DNA of 64,000 nt from Ferranicluibacter quercicola (GTDB lineage Bacteria > Pseudomonadota > Alphaproteobacteria > Rhizobiales > Rhizobiaceae), in contig NZ_JAJOZR010000003.1 in assembly GCF_021168455.1 (NCBI RefSeq), forward strand, positions 1 through 64,000, in the 5' to 3' direction. Position 1 is the stretch's first letter. Each line of letters starts with the position of its first letter. Under the pieces are notes generated by a model. That model did no database searches. It was not told the origin of the DNA and saw only the letters and a list, made by a program, of their open reading frames with translations. Positions 35,307 to 44,310 of this stretch are shown here, piece after piece. The translations under genes and the position numbers were made by a program.

Positions 35307-35839
35307 GACGGTTCCTTCGATGTGTTCGGATCGGCGGCACTGGAAATGATGTTGGTGAGAACCGCCGCCTTCTCGTCGCCCATCTCGCTGAGGATAAGGC
35401 TCGACTGGCGGGGCGGCAGCTTCATGATGACGGCGGCCGCGATTTCGGAGCGCACGAGCGTGAGCTTCGCCGCTGCCGCATCCGGCTTCATCGTCTTGTA
35501 GATATCGACGAGATTGAGCTCGGCCTGCTTCAGGAATTCGTCGCGACGCTTGCGCCAGTCCTCGTATTCCGCACGCTTCTTCTCCAGAAGCGCGATGCGT
35601 TCGTCCACGCCGGCCTGCAACTGCTCGATCTGCTGCTTCTGCAGAAGGTAGCGCTGGTCGCGGGCGGCATCGGCGATGTTGGTGCAGAACTGCTGGATCT
35701 CGCCGCCCTGGGGCGCGCCCGCTCCGGCCGGTGCGGCGACCTCCTGGGCGAAAGCGCCCGGGATCGTCAGGACAAACGTCGCGGCGGCGCCGATGAGCAG
35801 CTGGCGCAGGCGTGGGGAAAGCGTGTGTGTCGCGGTCAT
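35303..35839 (-). CDS. motE: MotC chaperone MotE
   Basis: This 178-residue periplasmic protein corresponds to MotE, reported in Sinorhizobium as the dedicated chaperone of MotC. A signal peptide covers residues 1-31 (ending AFA). A coiled-coil helix follows at about residues 62-112 (LLQKQQIEQLQAGVDERIAL onward). The C-terminal MgtE-like/MotE segment is AAAVIMKLPPRQSSLILSEM. It overlaps flgI and flgH by four bases on each side, so all three are co-translated. Assignment rests on the conserved operon position and architecture. Confidence 0.88.
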   Translation of the reverse strand: MTATHTLSPRLRQLLIGAAATFVLTIPGAFAQEVAAPAGAGAPQGGEIQQFCTNIADAARDQRYLLQKQQIEQLQAGVDERIALLEKKRAEYEDWRKRRDEFLKQAELNLVDIYKTMKPDAAAAKLTLVRSEIAAAVIMKLPPRQSSLILSEMGDEKAAVLTNIISSAADPNTSKEPS

Positions 35840-36975
35840 TGCAGAACGAGCTCCGCCTGGAGGGCACCGGCCGATTTGATGCCCTGGAGAATGGAAATGA
35901 TGCCGTCCGGCTTCACGCCGATCGAATTCAGGCCCGACACGAGCGTGCGCAGATTGGATCCGTTGAGGATGGCCACCTTGCCGCCGGCCTCTGTGGCGTC
36001 GATCCGCGTGTTCGGCTCGACGGCGGTCTCGCCGCGCGAGAAAGGTTCCGGCTGGACGACCGTCGGCGTTTCCGTGACCTGCACCGTCAGCGTGCCGAAG
36101 CTCACCGCCACGGGCGAGATCTGCACATCCTGCCCGATGACGATCGTGCCGGTGCGCTCGTTGACGACGACCCGGGCGGGAACGTCGGTTTCGATGACGA
36201 GGTTTTCGATATCGGCCATCAGGCGCGCGAGGTCGGCCATCTTCGGCTTGTCGATGACAACGGCCTGGCTGTCGCGGGCTTCGGCGATCTGGCCGCCGAA
36301 CTGTTCGCGACCGTAGCGATTGATGGCCGCGGCCATGCCGACGGCGGTGGAGAAGTCGGGATTGCGGAGTTGGAGGACGAGATTGACCGCATCCTTGAAC
36401 TTCGCCGGCAGCTCGCGCTCGATGATGGCACCGTTCGGTACCCGTCCGGCCGTGGTGATGCCCTGCTGCAAGGTTGCGGCATCGCCTTCGGCGCTGAAGC
36501 CGGTGACGACGATCGACCCCTGGGCCACTGCGTAGATCTGCCCGTCGGCACCCGACAGAGAGGTCATGACCAGCGTGCCGCCGCGCAGCGACGTGCTGTC
36601 GCCAAGCGATCCGACGGTCACGTCGATGCGGCTGCCGGGGCTTGCAAACGGCGGAAGGTTGGCGGTGACGAGCACGGCCGCGATGTTCTTGGAGCGTGAC
36701 TCGCCGCCCTGCGTGGAGATGCCGAGGTTCTGCAGCATGGCGCGCAGCGACTGCTCGGTGAAGGGCGAGGAGCGCAGGCTGTCGCCCGTGCCCTGAAGGC
36801 CGACCACGAGACCGTAGCCGATCAGCTGGTTGTCGCGGCCCGACTGCAGCGAGGCCACATCCTTGATTCGGGCCGCAGCGGAGGCGACGTCGACGCCGAG
36901 GGTGAGGTTGAGTGGCAGGCTGAGAGCCAGCGCCGCAACGATCGCGATGACGCGCCGTGCCATGGAAACGATCAT
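35836..36975 (-). CDS. flgI: Flagellar P-ring protein FlgI
   Basis: This 379-residue periplasmic protein forms the P ring around the rod. A signal peptide ends near residue 34 (VASAAA). The mature start is RIKDVASLQSGRDNQLIGYG, the family's strongest signature, with LVVGLQGTGDSLRSSPFTEQ next. The ATG at 36975 overlaps the flgA stop (ATGA). An internal ATG at 36963 would give a slightly shorter signal peptide and is an equal alternative. It is co-translated with motE through another four-base overlap. Confidence 0.95.
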   Translation of the reverse strand: MIVSMARRVIAIVAALALSLPLNLTLGVDVASAAARIKDVASLQSGRDNQLIGYGLVVGLQGTGDSLRSSPFTEQSLRAMLQNLGISTQGGESRSKNIAAVLVTANLPPFASPGSRIDVTVGSLGDSTSLRGGTLVMTSLSGADGQIYAVAQGSIVVTGFSAEGDAATLQQGITTAGRVPNGAIIERELPAKFKDAVNLVLQLRNPDFSTAVGMAAAINRYGREQFGGQIAEARDSQAVVIDKPKMADLARLMADIENLVIETDVPARVVVNERTGTIVIGQDVQISPVAVSFGTLTVQVTETPTVVQPEPFSRGETAVEPNTRIDATEAGGKVAILNGSNLRTLVSGLNSIGVKPDGIISILQGIKSAGALQAELVLQ

Positions 36976-37541
36976 TTTGCCACCACGTGTACTGTGCCGT
37001 CTGCCATGACGGTGCCCGAGACGATCATGCCGGAATCGGTGTTGCGGATACGGATGAGGTCGCCGACCGAGGCATTGTCGAGCGGCGAGCCGCCGGCCGT
37101 GATCGTCAGCGAGCCGTTCGAATAGACGATCCGCACGGCCTTGCCGCGTTCCACGGCATAGGGCTCGCGCAGCCCGGCGACGAAGATGACGCGCCCGGCG
37201 AGAAGGGTGCGGTTGGTGACCTTGCCGACGACCTGATCGAGCCCCGAGGCGTAGTCGCCCGACAGGTCCGGATTGGTGACGGCGACCACTTCCAGATGCG
37301 TCTCCTCGATGGTCTGACCGGGATAGATGGTTTCCGTCGGAATGACGGCGGTCTTGGAGGCCGTGCGCGCACCGCTCTGGCTGCTGCTCTGGGTTCCGGC
37401 CTGACCGCTCGCGCCGGTCATCGTCATCGTGGAAAAGGCGGCAGCACACAGCATCGTGGCAAGCAGGCGCCGGGTGGCGTGCTGCGCGAAGCGCGCCGCC
37501 AACCTTTCCTTCCCCAGCCTGTTCATCGGGCGAAACATCAT
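36972..37541 (-). CDS. flgA: P-ring assembly chaperone FlgA
   Basis: This 189-residue periplasmic chaperone helps FlgI assemble. A long N-terminal region holds the signal peptide (LLATMLCAAAFSTMTMTGAS). The SAF-type domain runs from about residue 60, with IPTETIYPGQTIEETHLEVV and LLAGRVIFVAGLREPYAVER. The C-terminal barrel contains VGDLIRIRNTDSGMIVSGTV. Several in-frame Met codons near the N-terminus (residues 1, 2 and 6, then 30) make the exact start uncertain. It lies 29 bases after flgG and overlaps flgI. Confidence 0.92.
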   Translation of the reverse strand: MMFRPMNRLGKERLAARFAQHATRRLLATMLCAAAFSTMTMTGASGQAGTQSSSQSGARTASKTAVIPTETIYPGQTIEETHLEVVAVTNPDLSGDYASGLDQVVGKVTNRTLLAGRVIFVAGLREPYAVERGKAVRIVYSNGSLTITAGGSPLDNASVGDLIRIRNTDSGMIVSGTVMADGTVHVVAK

Positions 37542-37570
37542 GTCTGCCGCTCCTTCCGCGTTTTCGCCGC

Positions 37571-38359
<789 letters not shown>

Positions 38360-38384
38360 GGTACTATTCCTTTAGATCCGCGCC

Positions 38385-38723
38385 TCAGATCGGTGTACGG
38401 GCGATTTCGAGATAGGCGGTGACGATCTTGTCGCGGATGGCGATGGCCGTCTGAAGCGACTGTTCGGCGCTCATAACCGCATCGATGACTTCGCGGGTAT
38501 TGGCCTTGCCGCTGATCCCCGCGATGGACGAGGTTTCGGCGGAGCGCAGCGAATTGGTCATCTCCGATGCCATGCCGCTGAAGACCTCCGAGAAGCTCTG
38601 CCCGGCCGGTGCGGTGCTGCCGAGCGCCTGCGAGGCCATGGATGCGGCCGAACTCGTGGCGTTCGTGGTGCTTTCGGTGGCGGAAGAGAGCGCGGCACCG
38701 ATGGTCTTGATTGCGTCGATCAT
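38385..38723 (-). CDS. fliE: Rod-MS-ring junction protein FliE
   Basis: This 112-residue protein connects the MS ring to the proximal rod and is the first exported rod component. The typical features are an Ala/Ser-rich N-terminus, the FSEVFSGMASEMTNSLRSAE segment, and the C-terminal helix TREVIDAVMSAEQSLQTAIA followed by IRDKIVTAYLEIARTPI. Its start overlaps the flgC stop by one base. It is normal in size. Confidence 0.94.
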   Translation of the reverse strand: MIDAIKTIGAALSSATESTTNATSSAASMASQALGSTAPAGQSFSEVFSGMASEMTNSLRSAETSSIAGISGKANTREVIDAVMSAEQSLQTAIAIRDKIVTAYLEIARTPI

Positions 38724-39148
38724 TATTGCGAAGCCCTCAGGAGGTCGATTGTCTGGGAGATGAGGTCGCGTGCCTGCTTCGTCGTCTGCAGGTTGGCCTC
38801 GTAGGAACGGTTGGCTTCGCGCATGTCGGCCATTTCGATCAGCACGTTGACGTTGGGCAGCTTGACCATGCCCTTGGCGTCGGCGGCCGGGTTGCCCGGG
38901 TCGAATTCGACGCTGAAATCGGATTGATCGACGCCGAGCTTCTGCACCTCGACGCTTGCAGCACCGCTGACGCGGTCCACCTCTGCGGCAAAGCTGACCG
39001 TCTTGCGACGGTAGGGATCGGCACCGGCGGTGTCGCCGGTCGAGCGGGCGTTGGCGATGTTTTCGGACACGATGCGCAGGCGCGTGGACTCGGCTTCGAG
39101 ACCGGAGGCTGCGACTTTGAGGGCGGAGACGAGTGGATCCATGGCCAT
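38723..39148 (-). CDS. flgC: Proximal rod protein FlgC
   Basis: This 141-residue proximal rod protein has the motif LRIVSENIANARSTGDTAGA at about residues 25-44. The C-terminal helix is EMADMREANRSYEANLQTTK. The ATG at 39148 starts MAMDPLVSALKVAASGL and overlaps the flgB stop codon by one base (TAATG). The longer open frame upstream is antiphase to flgB. Length is normal for the family. Confidence 0.95.
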   Translation of the reverse strand: MAMDPLVSALKVAASGLEAESTRLRIVSENIANARSTGDTAGADPYRRKTVSFAAEVDRVSGAASVEVQKLGVDQSDFSVEFDPGNPAADAKGMVKLPNVNVLIEMADMREANRSYEANLQTTKQARDLISQTIDLLRASQ

Positions 39149-39531
39149 TACTTCCTGACGACCATCAGCATCATGCGATGGAAGGACTTCACGAGACCGG
39201 TGTTGAGCTCGTAATCCCGCTTCACTTCGCCGGATTTCATGAGCTCCTTCTCGATCTCGACGCTGTTGCCCGACTGCTGGACTTCGCCATCGTCGATCAG
39301 CGACGTCTCGGTGATCTGGTTGCTCATGGGACCGCTGGAAAAATGCGCGGGATTGGTGGCCGCCAGCTGAAAGCCGGTTTCCTTCATGACGCTGTCGAAA
39401 GGCTTGATGTCCTTCGATGCGTAGTGCGGCGTATTGGCGTTGGCGATGTTGCCTGCGACGACATTCTGGCGGACGGCGAGCCACTGCGCTTGCCTCGATG
39501 CCAGTTCGAACAGCTGAATAGGTTGCATCAT
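39148..39531 (-). CDS. flgB: Proximal rod protein FlgB
   Basis: This 127-residue proximal rod protein leads a ten-gene operon ending with fliP. The rod motif is AVRQNVVAGNIANANTPHYA at about residues 20-39, and the C-terminal helix contains VKRDYELNTGLVKSFHRMML. The start at 39531 lies 28 bases from the end of a class-II-type promoter motif (39559-39579), which leaves a very short leader. It is followed without a gap by flgC. Confidence 0.95.
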   Translation of the reverse strand: MMQPIQLFELASRQAQWLAVRQNVVAGNIANANTPHYASKDIKPFDSVMKETGFQLAATNPAHFSSGPMSNQITETSLIDDGEVQQSGNSVEIEKELMKSGEVKRDYELNTGLVKSFHRMMLMVVRK

Positions 39532-39558
39532 GCGACTCCATGCTTGTTGCTGGAGACA

Positions 39559-39579
39559 CTAGGCTCGTAAACTTGCGTG
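39559..39579 (-). promoter_or_regulatory. Class-II-type promoter motif upstream of flgB
   Basis: On the minus strand it reads CACGCAAG, 8 bases, CCTAG, then TGTCTCC. It is nearly identical to the flgE site in both boxes, spacing and downstream extension. Confidence 0.75.
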
Positions 39580-39625
39580 GGACTGGCGCGGTTTTGCAGG
39601 CTTTCGGCGCGTGGGAGCGCAGAAA

Positions 39626-39657
39626 ACGGCCTTCGACCAAAACTGTAAAAAGGCCGT
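39626..39657 (-). terminator. Terminator after the DUF1217-flgF-fliI operon
   Basis: ACGGCCTT (39626-39633) pairs with AAGGCCGT (39650-39657) around a 16-base loop, with a TTTT after the stem on the minus strand. It separates the fliI operon from the flgB promoter. Confidence 0.7.
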
Positions 39658-39782
39658 CATGGCGGGGGCTCGCGGCGAGCGCCGGGCGTTTTTGAGAACG
39701 CAAAGGGCGCTGCAGCCATCGAGGGTGATGGCCGAGCCTGCGCAAGCATCATGCAAGCGGATGCAGGGAAGAGCGGAACGCG

Positions 39783-40340
39783 TCATTCCGCCTTGAAGAC
39801 GTCTCCCCGGGACGTGATCATCACCCAGTTGCCATCGCGCTCCTCGAGCGTGGCAAGCCGGCTGTTGTCCGGCAGGGGTGAGCCCACCCGGACGATATAC
39901 ATGCCGCTGACATCCTCGATCAGGGCGCGACCGCCGGCGACGTGGACGAGCTTGAAGGTGATCGATCCGGGCAAGGGCTGGTCGAGCATCGGCTCGGCAG
40001 GCTCTCCTGCGGTCGCCGCAGGCGCGGGCACCGTCGCCGTGACGAGCCGATCGACGGCGGCCTGCGTTTCCGCGGCCAGTGTCTGCGCAGGCTCGGACGG
40101 AGACGCCTCCGGGGCGGACGCCATGCCCGGCGTGCCGATCTTTTCGGGAAGATCCTGCGTGGCGCCGTTCCAGAGGGCGGGAAGCGCGAATTTCTCCTGA
40201 TTGAGGAAGGCATACCACGGGAAGAACATGGCGAGGCCCGCAAGGGCGATGCCCGTGCCGACAAGCGCCTTGTCGAAGATGGGCATGCGATCGCTCTGCT
40301 TGCGCTGCCTGACGATTTCGTCTGCGTCCATATCGTTCAT
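39783..40340 (-). CDS. Flagellar-cluster membrane protein downstream of fliI
   Basis: I do not recognise a characterised family. The 185-residue product has a charged cytoplasmic N-terminus, one membrane helix at about residues 27-44 (LVGTGIALAGLAMFFPWYAF), then an Ala/Pro/Glu-rich linker. The C-terminal beta-rich domain contains KLVHVAGGRALIEDVSGMYI and LATLEERDGNWVMITSRGDV. That domain resembles the secretion-pilotin-like PilP/GspC-type folds, so a periplasmic partner role for the basal body is possible. It follows fliI by 19 bases and ends in a terminator. It is not a FliJ. A second Met at residue 4 is an alternative start. Confidence 0.75.
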   Translation of the reverse strand: MNDMDADEIVRQRKQSDRMPIFDKALVGTGIALAGLAMFFPWYAFLNQEKFALPALWNGATQDLPEKIGTPGMASAPEASPSEPAQTLAAETQAAVDRLVTATVPAPAATAGEPAEPMLDQPLPGSITFKLVHVAGGRALIEDVSGMYIVRVGSPLPDNSRLATLEERDGNWVMITSRGDVFKAE

Positions 40341-40359
40341 GCCGGCCTCCTCCCCGTCG

Positions 40360-41751
40360 TCAGCGCCGCGCCTGCTGTCCGCCCGCTCCGGCCTTCAGCG
40401 CATTGGCGAGGTCGGTGAAAGCGTCGAAAGCAGGGCGTTCGCCCGGTGTCTGCTTCAAGATGTCGTAGATGACCGGCACCTGTTTGATGGCCATGTCGAG
40501 ATCGGGATCCGAACCCGCGCGGTAGCCGCCGATCAGACGGAGGTCGCGGGTTTCCTCGTAGCGGTGGATCAGCGACTTCAGCCGCGAGACCAGCATTTCC
40601 TGATCGGGCGTCCAGGCCTTGCGTGCGAGACGCGAGACGGAGGACAGCGGGTTGATCGGGGGATAGCGGCCCTCTTCGGCCAGGCTGCGGTCCATGACGA
40701 TATGGCCGTCGAGAATACCGCGGGTGGAGTCGGCGATCGGGTCGTTGTGGTTGTCGCCGTCGACGAGGATCGAGATGATCGCGGTGATGGTGCCCGTGCC
40801 TTCCGGGCCGGGGCCGGCCCGCTCGAGAAGGCGCGGAAGCTCCGTGAAGACGGAGGCGGGATAACCGCGCGCGATCGGCGGCTCGCCGGAGGCCGTCGCC
40901 ACTTCGCGGATCGCGTGGGCGAAGCGGGTCACGCTGTCGATGATGAGGAGGACGTTATCGCCCTGGTCGCGGAAATGCTCGGCGATGGTGATGGCCGTCA
41001 GCGGCGCCATCTTGCGCAGCATCGGGCTCTCGTCGCTGGTGGCGACCACGGCGACCGACTTCTTCAGATTGTCGCCGAGCGTGTCCTCGATGAATTCGCG
41101 CACTTCGCGGCCACGTTCGCCGACCAGCGCGATGACGACGCGGTCGAAGGCATCGGCGCGGGCGAGCATGGAGAGAAGCGTCGACTTGCCGACGCCGGAG
41201 CCGGCGAAGACGCCAAGGCGCTGGCCGAGGCAGAGCGGCGAGAAGATATCGACGGCGCGAACGCCGGTGCGGAAGCCGTGCTCGACGCGCTGGCGCGTCA
41301 TGGACGGCGGCGCAGAGGTGGAAATGGCGCGGCGGACGTCGCCCTGCATCATCGGCCCGCGACCGTCGATCGGCTCGCCGAGCGAATTGATGGTGCGGCC
41401 GCACCAGCTGGCGGCGGGAGCGACACGGAAGGCGCCCTTGCGGATGACCGTGTCGTGGATGCCGATCGGCTCGCCCGGCTCGATCGGGCAGACGACGACC
41501 GTTTCCGGCTCGACCTTGACGACTTCGCCGAGGTGGATGCCGGTCGCGCTCTTGTGGGCGACGAATTCGCCGAGGCGAACATGGCGGGACAGGCCGCTGA
41601 CGGTGTAGTGACCGGGTGAAATGGTCTGGACATGGCCGCCGGGCGCGACGGCATGCTCGGCCCTGGAGTACCGATCGACCAGACCGGCGAGCGCCGACAA
41701 GGCGGTCGATGCCTGCCGAACCTCCAGCGGCTGGTCGCTGATGACGGTCAC
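40360..41751 (-). CDS. fliI: Flagellar export ATPase FliI
   Basis: This 463-residue F1-beta-like ATPase energises docking and unfolding of flagellar export substrates. The P-loop FAGSGVGKST is near residues 180-190 and Walker B NVLLIIDSVTRFAHA near 275. The N-terminal beta-barrel domain and the C-terminal region (TDLANALK near the end) are complete. Its start overlaps flgF by four bases. In this island its likely regulator FliH and stalk FliJ are encoded elsewhere (28396 and 13404 candidates). The 19-base gap downstream leads to an uncharacterised membrane protein. Confidence 0.95.
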   Translation of the reverse strand: MTVISDQPLEVRQASTALSALAGLVDRYSRAEHAVAPGGHVQTISPGHYTVSGLSRHVRLGEFVAHKSATGIHLGEVVKVEPETVVVCPIEPGEPIGIHDTVIRKGAFRVAPAASWCGRTINSLGEPIDGRGPMMQGDVRRAISTSAPPSMTRQRVEHGFRTGVRAVDIFSPLCLGQRLGVFAGSGVGKSTLLSMLARADAFDRVVIALVGERGREVREFIEDTLGDNLKKSVAVVATSDESPMLRKMAPLTAITIAEHFRDQGDNVLLIIDSVTRFAHAIREVATASGEPPIARGYPASVFTELPRLLERAGPGPEGTGTITAIISILVDGDNHNDPIADSTRGILDGHIVMDRSLAEEGRYPPINPLSSVSRLARKAWTPDQEMLVSRLKSLIHRYEETRDLRLIGGYRAGSDPDLDMAIKQVPVIYDILKQTPGERPAFDAFTDLANALKAGAGGQQARR

Positions 41752-42479
41752 TTGCTGCCACCGAGCGTCTTGATCGCCTCATCCAGCGATGTTTCGCTGT
41801 CGCGCAGCAGCGAGGCGATGCTCTCGAAGGCGCGCGAGACGGTGATCAGCTGCGACATCTCCTGCACGGGATTGACGTTGGATTCCTCGACATAGCCCTG
41901 CATCACGCCGACATCCATGCGATCGACGACCGGCTCGGGAGCCATCGCCGGAATGACTGCGGAGTTGTCGTAGCGCGTGAAGCCGTTGGCGAAGTTGGCC
42001 TCGGAGAGGCCGAGGGCCGCCACCTGGGTGCCGTTCTGGCGAATGACGCCGTCATTGCCGATGACGACCTCGCCGGCATTGCCGTTCAGCTGGATGGGGG
42101 CGCCGCCCGCATCGAGCACCGGGTAGCCCCGCATGGTGACGAGATCGCCGGTTTCGGTCAGGGAAAACCGTCCGTCGCGCGTCAGCGCCGGGCCGGCGGG
42201 CGTCTCGATGGACAGCCAGGCATCGCCCTTGATGGCGACATCGAGCGTGTTGCCGGTGTGCGACAGACCGCCCGACGAGGTGTTGAGGAACTCCGCACCT
42301 TCGCCGACGAAGGCGACCTTGGTCGGACGGGTATCGCCGAGCACGGTGTTGAACTTCACCTCCGTGGCGCGAAAGCCGACGGTGGTGGCATTGGCGACGT
42401 TGTCGGCCAGGGTGTTCATGCGCTTTTCGAGCGCAATCTGCGAGGAAACGCCGACATACAGACCGGTTTGCATGCTCAT
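41748..42479 (-). CDS. flgF: Proximal rod protein FlgF
   Basis: This 243-residue rod protein has the N-terminal motif RMNTLADNVANATTVGFRAT at about residues 20-39. The central segment is SGGLSHTGNTLDVAIKGDAW and the C-terminal helix QEMSQLITVSRAFESIASLL. Length is normal. It overlaps the DUF1217 gene upstream and fliI downstream by four bases each, so the three are coupled. Placing flgF with fliI and not with flgG is usual in rhizobia. Confidence 0.94.
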   Translation of the reverse strand: MSMQTGLYVGVSSQIALEKRMNTLADNVANATTVGFRATEVKFNTVLGDTRPTKVAFVGEGAEFLNTSSGGLSHTGNTLDVAIKGDAWLSIETPAGPALTRDGRFSLTETGDLVTMRGYPVLDAGGAPIQLNGNAGEVVIGNDGVIRQNGTQVAALGLSEANFANGFTRYDNSAVIPAMAPEPVVDRMDVGVMQGYVEESNVNPVQEMSQLITVSRAFESIASLLRDSETSLDEAIKTLGGSK

Positions 42480-43255
42480 CGACCTCCGAGCTTCAACGTG
42501 TTGATGGACAGGAGGAGATCGGACGAAATGCCGAAGCCGCTCTGCTTGCCGAAAAGCGCCAGGGGATCGTAACTGCTCGTGGCATGGTCGAGCTCCCAGA
42601 GCGCCGTGAAACGCTCCATCAGCTTCGACATCTTCTGCGGATCCTGCAGATCCTTGAGGTCAATCGCCTTGGAAACGGCGTCGGCCTGCTTGTCGATATC
42701 GGCCGCTGAAAAGGCCTCGGGGACCTGCATGATCGTGCGCACGACCTGCGCCAGCGCCTCGTCGGCCAGAAGGCCGAAGGCATTGGTGACGCCGGGCGCC
42801 ATGCGTTCGAAATAGAGGGCTAGGCGCACGCCGGCATTGTCCTCGCCCGCATCCTGCTCCAGCGTCTGGCGGGCATATTTTTCCGTGACACCCTTGCGGG
42901 CCTTGTCGGAGGCGGTGGCGGCAGCGCCATCCGCAGCGAAGTTCAGCGACTTCACGAGATCGGTGTAGCGGCTGTCGGAGAGCTTGTTGGCGAAGGCATC
43001 GTCACTGGCGACGCCTTCGGTCAGCACCTTGCGCATGAAGGCCTTGGCATAGCCCATGTCTTCGAGGCCGTGGGCCTTCAGGGCATAATCGTAAAGGCGG
43101 CTGTCGGCGAAGAAGTCGTCGATCGATTTCACATTGCCGATATGGGCGAGATAATACTCCGTTTCCCGCGCCACGTCGGGCTTCTCCGTGACGCGCTTGA
43201 GCGACGTCGTGAGGTCGGCCGTTATCTGCCGGTAGCTGGTGAAGGTGGTGGTCAC
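42476..43255 (-). CDS. DUF1217 flagellar-cluster protein
   Basis: This 259-residue protein belongs to DUF1217, a family found in alphaproteobacterial flagellar clusters with no established function. It opens with a TFTSYRQITADLTTSLKRV segment, has the repeated-looking helix modules DFFADSRLYDYALKAHGLED and FANKLSDSRYTDLVKSLNFA, and ends in LLLSINTLKLGGR. No signal or membrane segment is present. The GTG at 43255 is preferred over upstream codons because GGGGA lies about six bases before it and the upstream residues look random. It overlaps flgF by four bases and is divergent from motA. It could be an exported or cytoplasmic assembly factor. Confidence 0.8.
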   Translation of the reverse strand: MTTTFTSYRQITADLTTSLKRVTEKPDVARETEYYLAHIGNVKSIDDFFADSRLYDYALKAHGLEDMGYAKAFMRKVLTEGVASDDAFANKLSDSRYTDLVKSLNFAADGAAATASDKARKGVTEKYARQTLEQDAGEDNAGVRLALYFERMAPGVTNAFGLLADEALAQVVRTIMQVPEAFSAADIDKQADAVSKAIDLKDLQDPQKMSKLMERFTALWELDHATSSYDPLALFGKQSGFGISSDLLLSINTLKLGGR

Positions 43256-43312
43256 GGCATGTCCCCGAAGGCGAAGCGCAGGGCTTGGGCCCGGCTTCTG
43301 TTCGCGGCCAAG

Positions 43313-43333
43313 CTGAACCACGCTCCTTGCGCG
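43313..43333 (-). promoter_or_regulatory. Weak class-II-type motif upstream of the DUF1217-flgF-fliI operon
   Basis: On the minus strand, GGTTCGCGCAAG is followed by 8 bases and TTCAG, where the other sites have CCTAG. The first box equals the fliF copy; the second diverges. It lies 58 bases from the GTG start. Confidence 0.45.
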
Positions 43334-43368
43334 AACCTGTCGACCTTTCCACAGGTTGCAATCAGCCT

Positions 43369-43389
43369 CACGCAAGCATCGGACCCTAG
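43369..43389 (+). promoter_or_regulatory. Class-II-type promoter motif upstream of motA
   Basis: CACGCAAG (43369-43376), 8 bases, CCTAG (43385-43389), 40 bases before the motA ATG. It matches the minus-strand flgE and flgB sites exactly in both boxes. Confidence 0.75.
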
Positions 43390-43428
43390 GGATGGACCCC
43401 ACAATCCACCACTGCGGCAGGTAGAGAC

Positions 43429-44307
43429 ATGAACATCATCATCGGACTCGTCATGACAATGGGCTGTATTCTCGGCGGCTTCATTGCGATGGGCGGGCAC
43501 ATGGCCGTTCTCAACCAGCCGTTCGAGCTCGTCATCATCGGCGGTGCCGGTATCGGCGGTTTCATCATGGGCAACTCCATGAAGACGGTGAAGGACGCCG
43601 GCAAGGCGCTCGTGGAAGCCTTCAAGCACAAGGTGCCCAAGCAGCGCGAATATCTCGATACGCTCGGCGTGCTCTACAGCCTCATGCGCGACCTGCGCAC
43701 CAAGTCGCGCAACGAGATCGAAAGCCACATCGACAATCCCGACGAATCCGCGATCTTCCAGTCGGCGCCGACCGTGCTGAAGAACAAGGACCTGACGGCC
43801 TTCATCTGCGACTACGTCCGCCTTATCATCATCGGCAATGCCCGCAGCCACGAGATCGAGGCGCTGATGGACGAGGAAATCAACACCATCACCCACGACA
43901 AGATGCACTCGTACAACTCGCTGGCAACGATGGGCGACGCCTTCCCCGCCATCGGCATCGTCGCGGCCGTTCTCGGCGTCATCAAGGCCATGGGCGCCAT
44001 CACCGAGAGCCCGGAAGTTCTCGGCGGCAAGATCGCGGCCGCCCTCGTCGGCACCATGCTCGGCATCTTTCTGTCCTACTGCATCGTGAGCCCGCTGATC
44101 GCCAACGTGAAGCATGTGCGCGAAAAGCAGAACCGCCTCTACATCATCGTCAAGCAGACGCTGCTCGCCTACATGAACGGCTCCGTGCCGCAGGTGGCGC
44201 TCGAATACGGCCGCAAGACGATCTCCTCCTACGAGCGTCCGTCGATCGATGCCGTTGAGCAGGAGATGATGAATCCCGGTGGCGGCGGCGAGAGCAAGGC
44301 GGCCTGA
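43429..44307 (+). CDS. motA: Flagellar motor stator protein MotA
   Basis: This 292-residue stator subunit has four membrane helices (about residues 2-22, 33-50, 170-195, 203-222). The cytoplasmic loop carries the torque residues in RDLRTKSRNEIESHI, near residues 88-102. The proton-path Pro lies in DAFPAIGIVAAVLG. It pairs with MotB, encoded 15 kb away. It is the first gene of motA-fliM-fliN-fliG and lies three bases before fliM. The promoter motif is at 43369-43389. Confidence 0.96.
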   Translation: MNIIIGLVMTMGCILGGFIAMGGHMAVLNQPFELVIIGGAGIGGFIMGNSMKTVKDAGKALVEAFKHKVPKQREYLDTLGVLYSLMRDLRTKSRNEIESHIDNPDESAIFQSAPTVLKNKDLTAFICDYVRLIIIGNARSHEIEALMDEEINTITHDKMHSYNSLATMGDAFPAIGIVAAVLGVIKAMGAITESPEVLGGKIAAALVGTMLGIFLSYCIVSPLIANVKHVREKQNRLYIIVKQTLLAYMNGSVPQVALEYGRKTISSYERPSIDAVEQEMMNPGGGGESKAA

Positions 44308-44310
44308 TCC

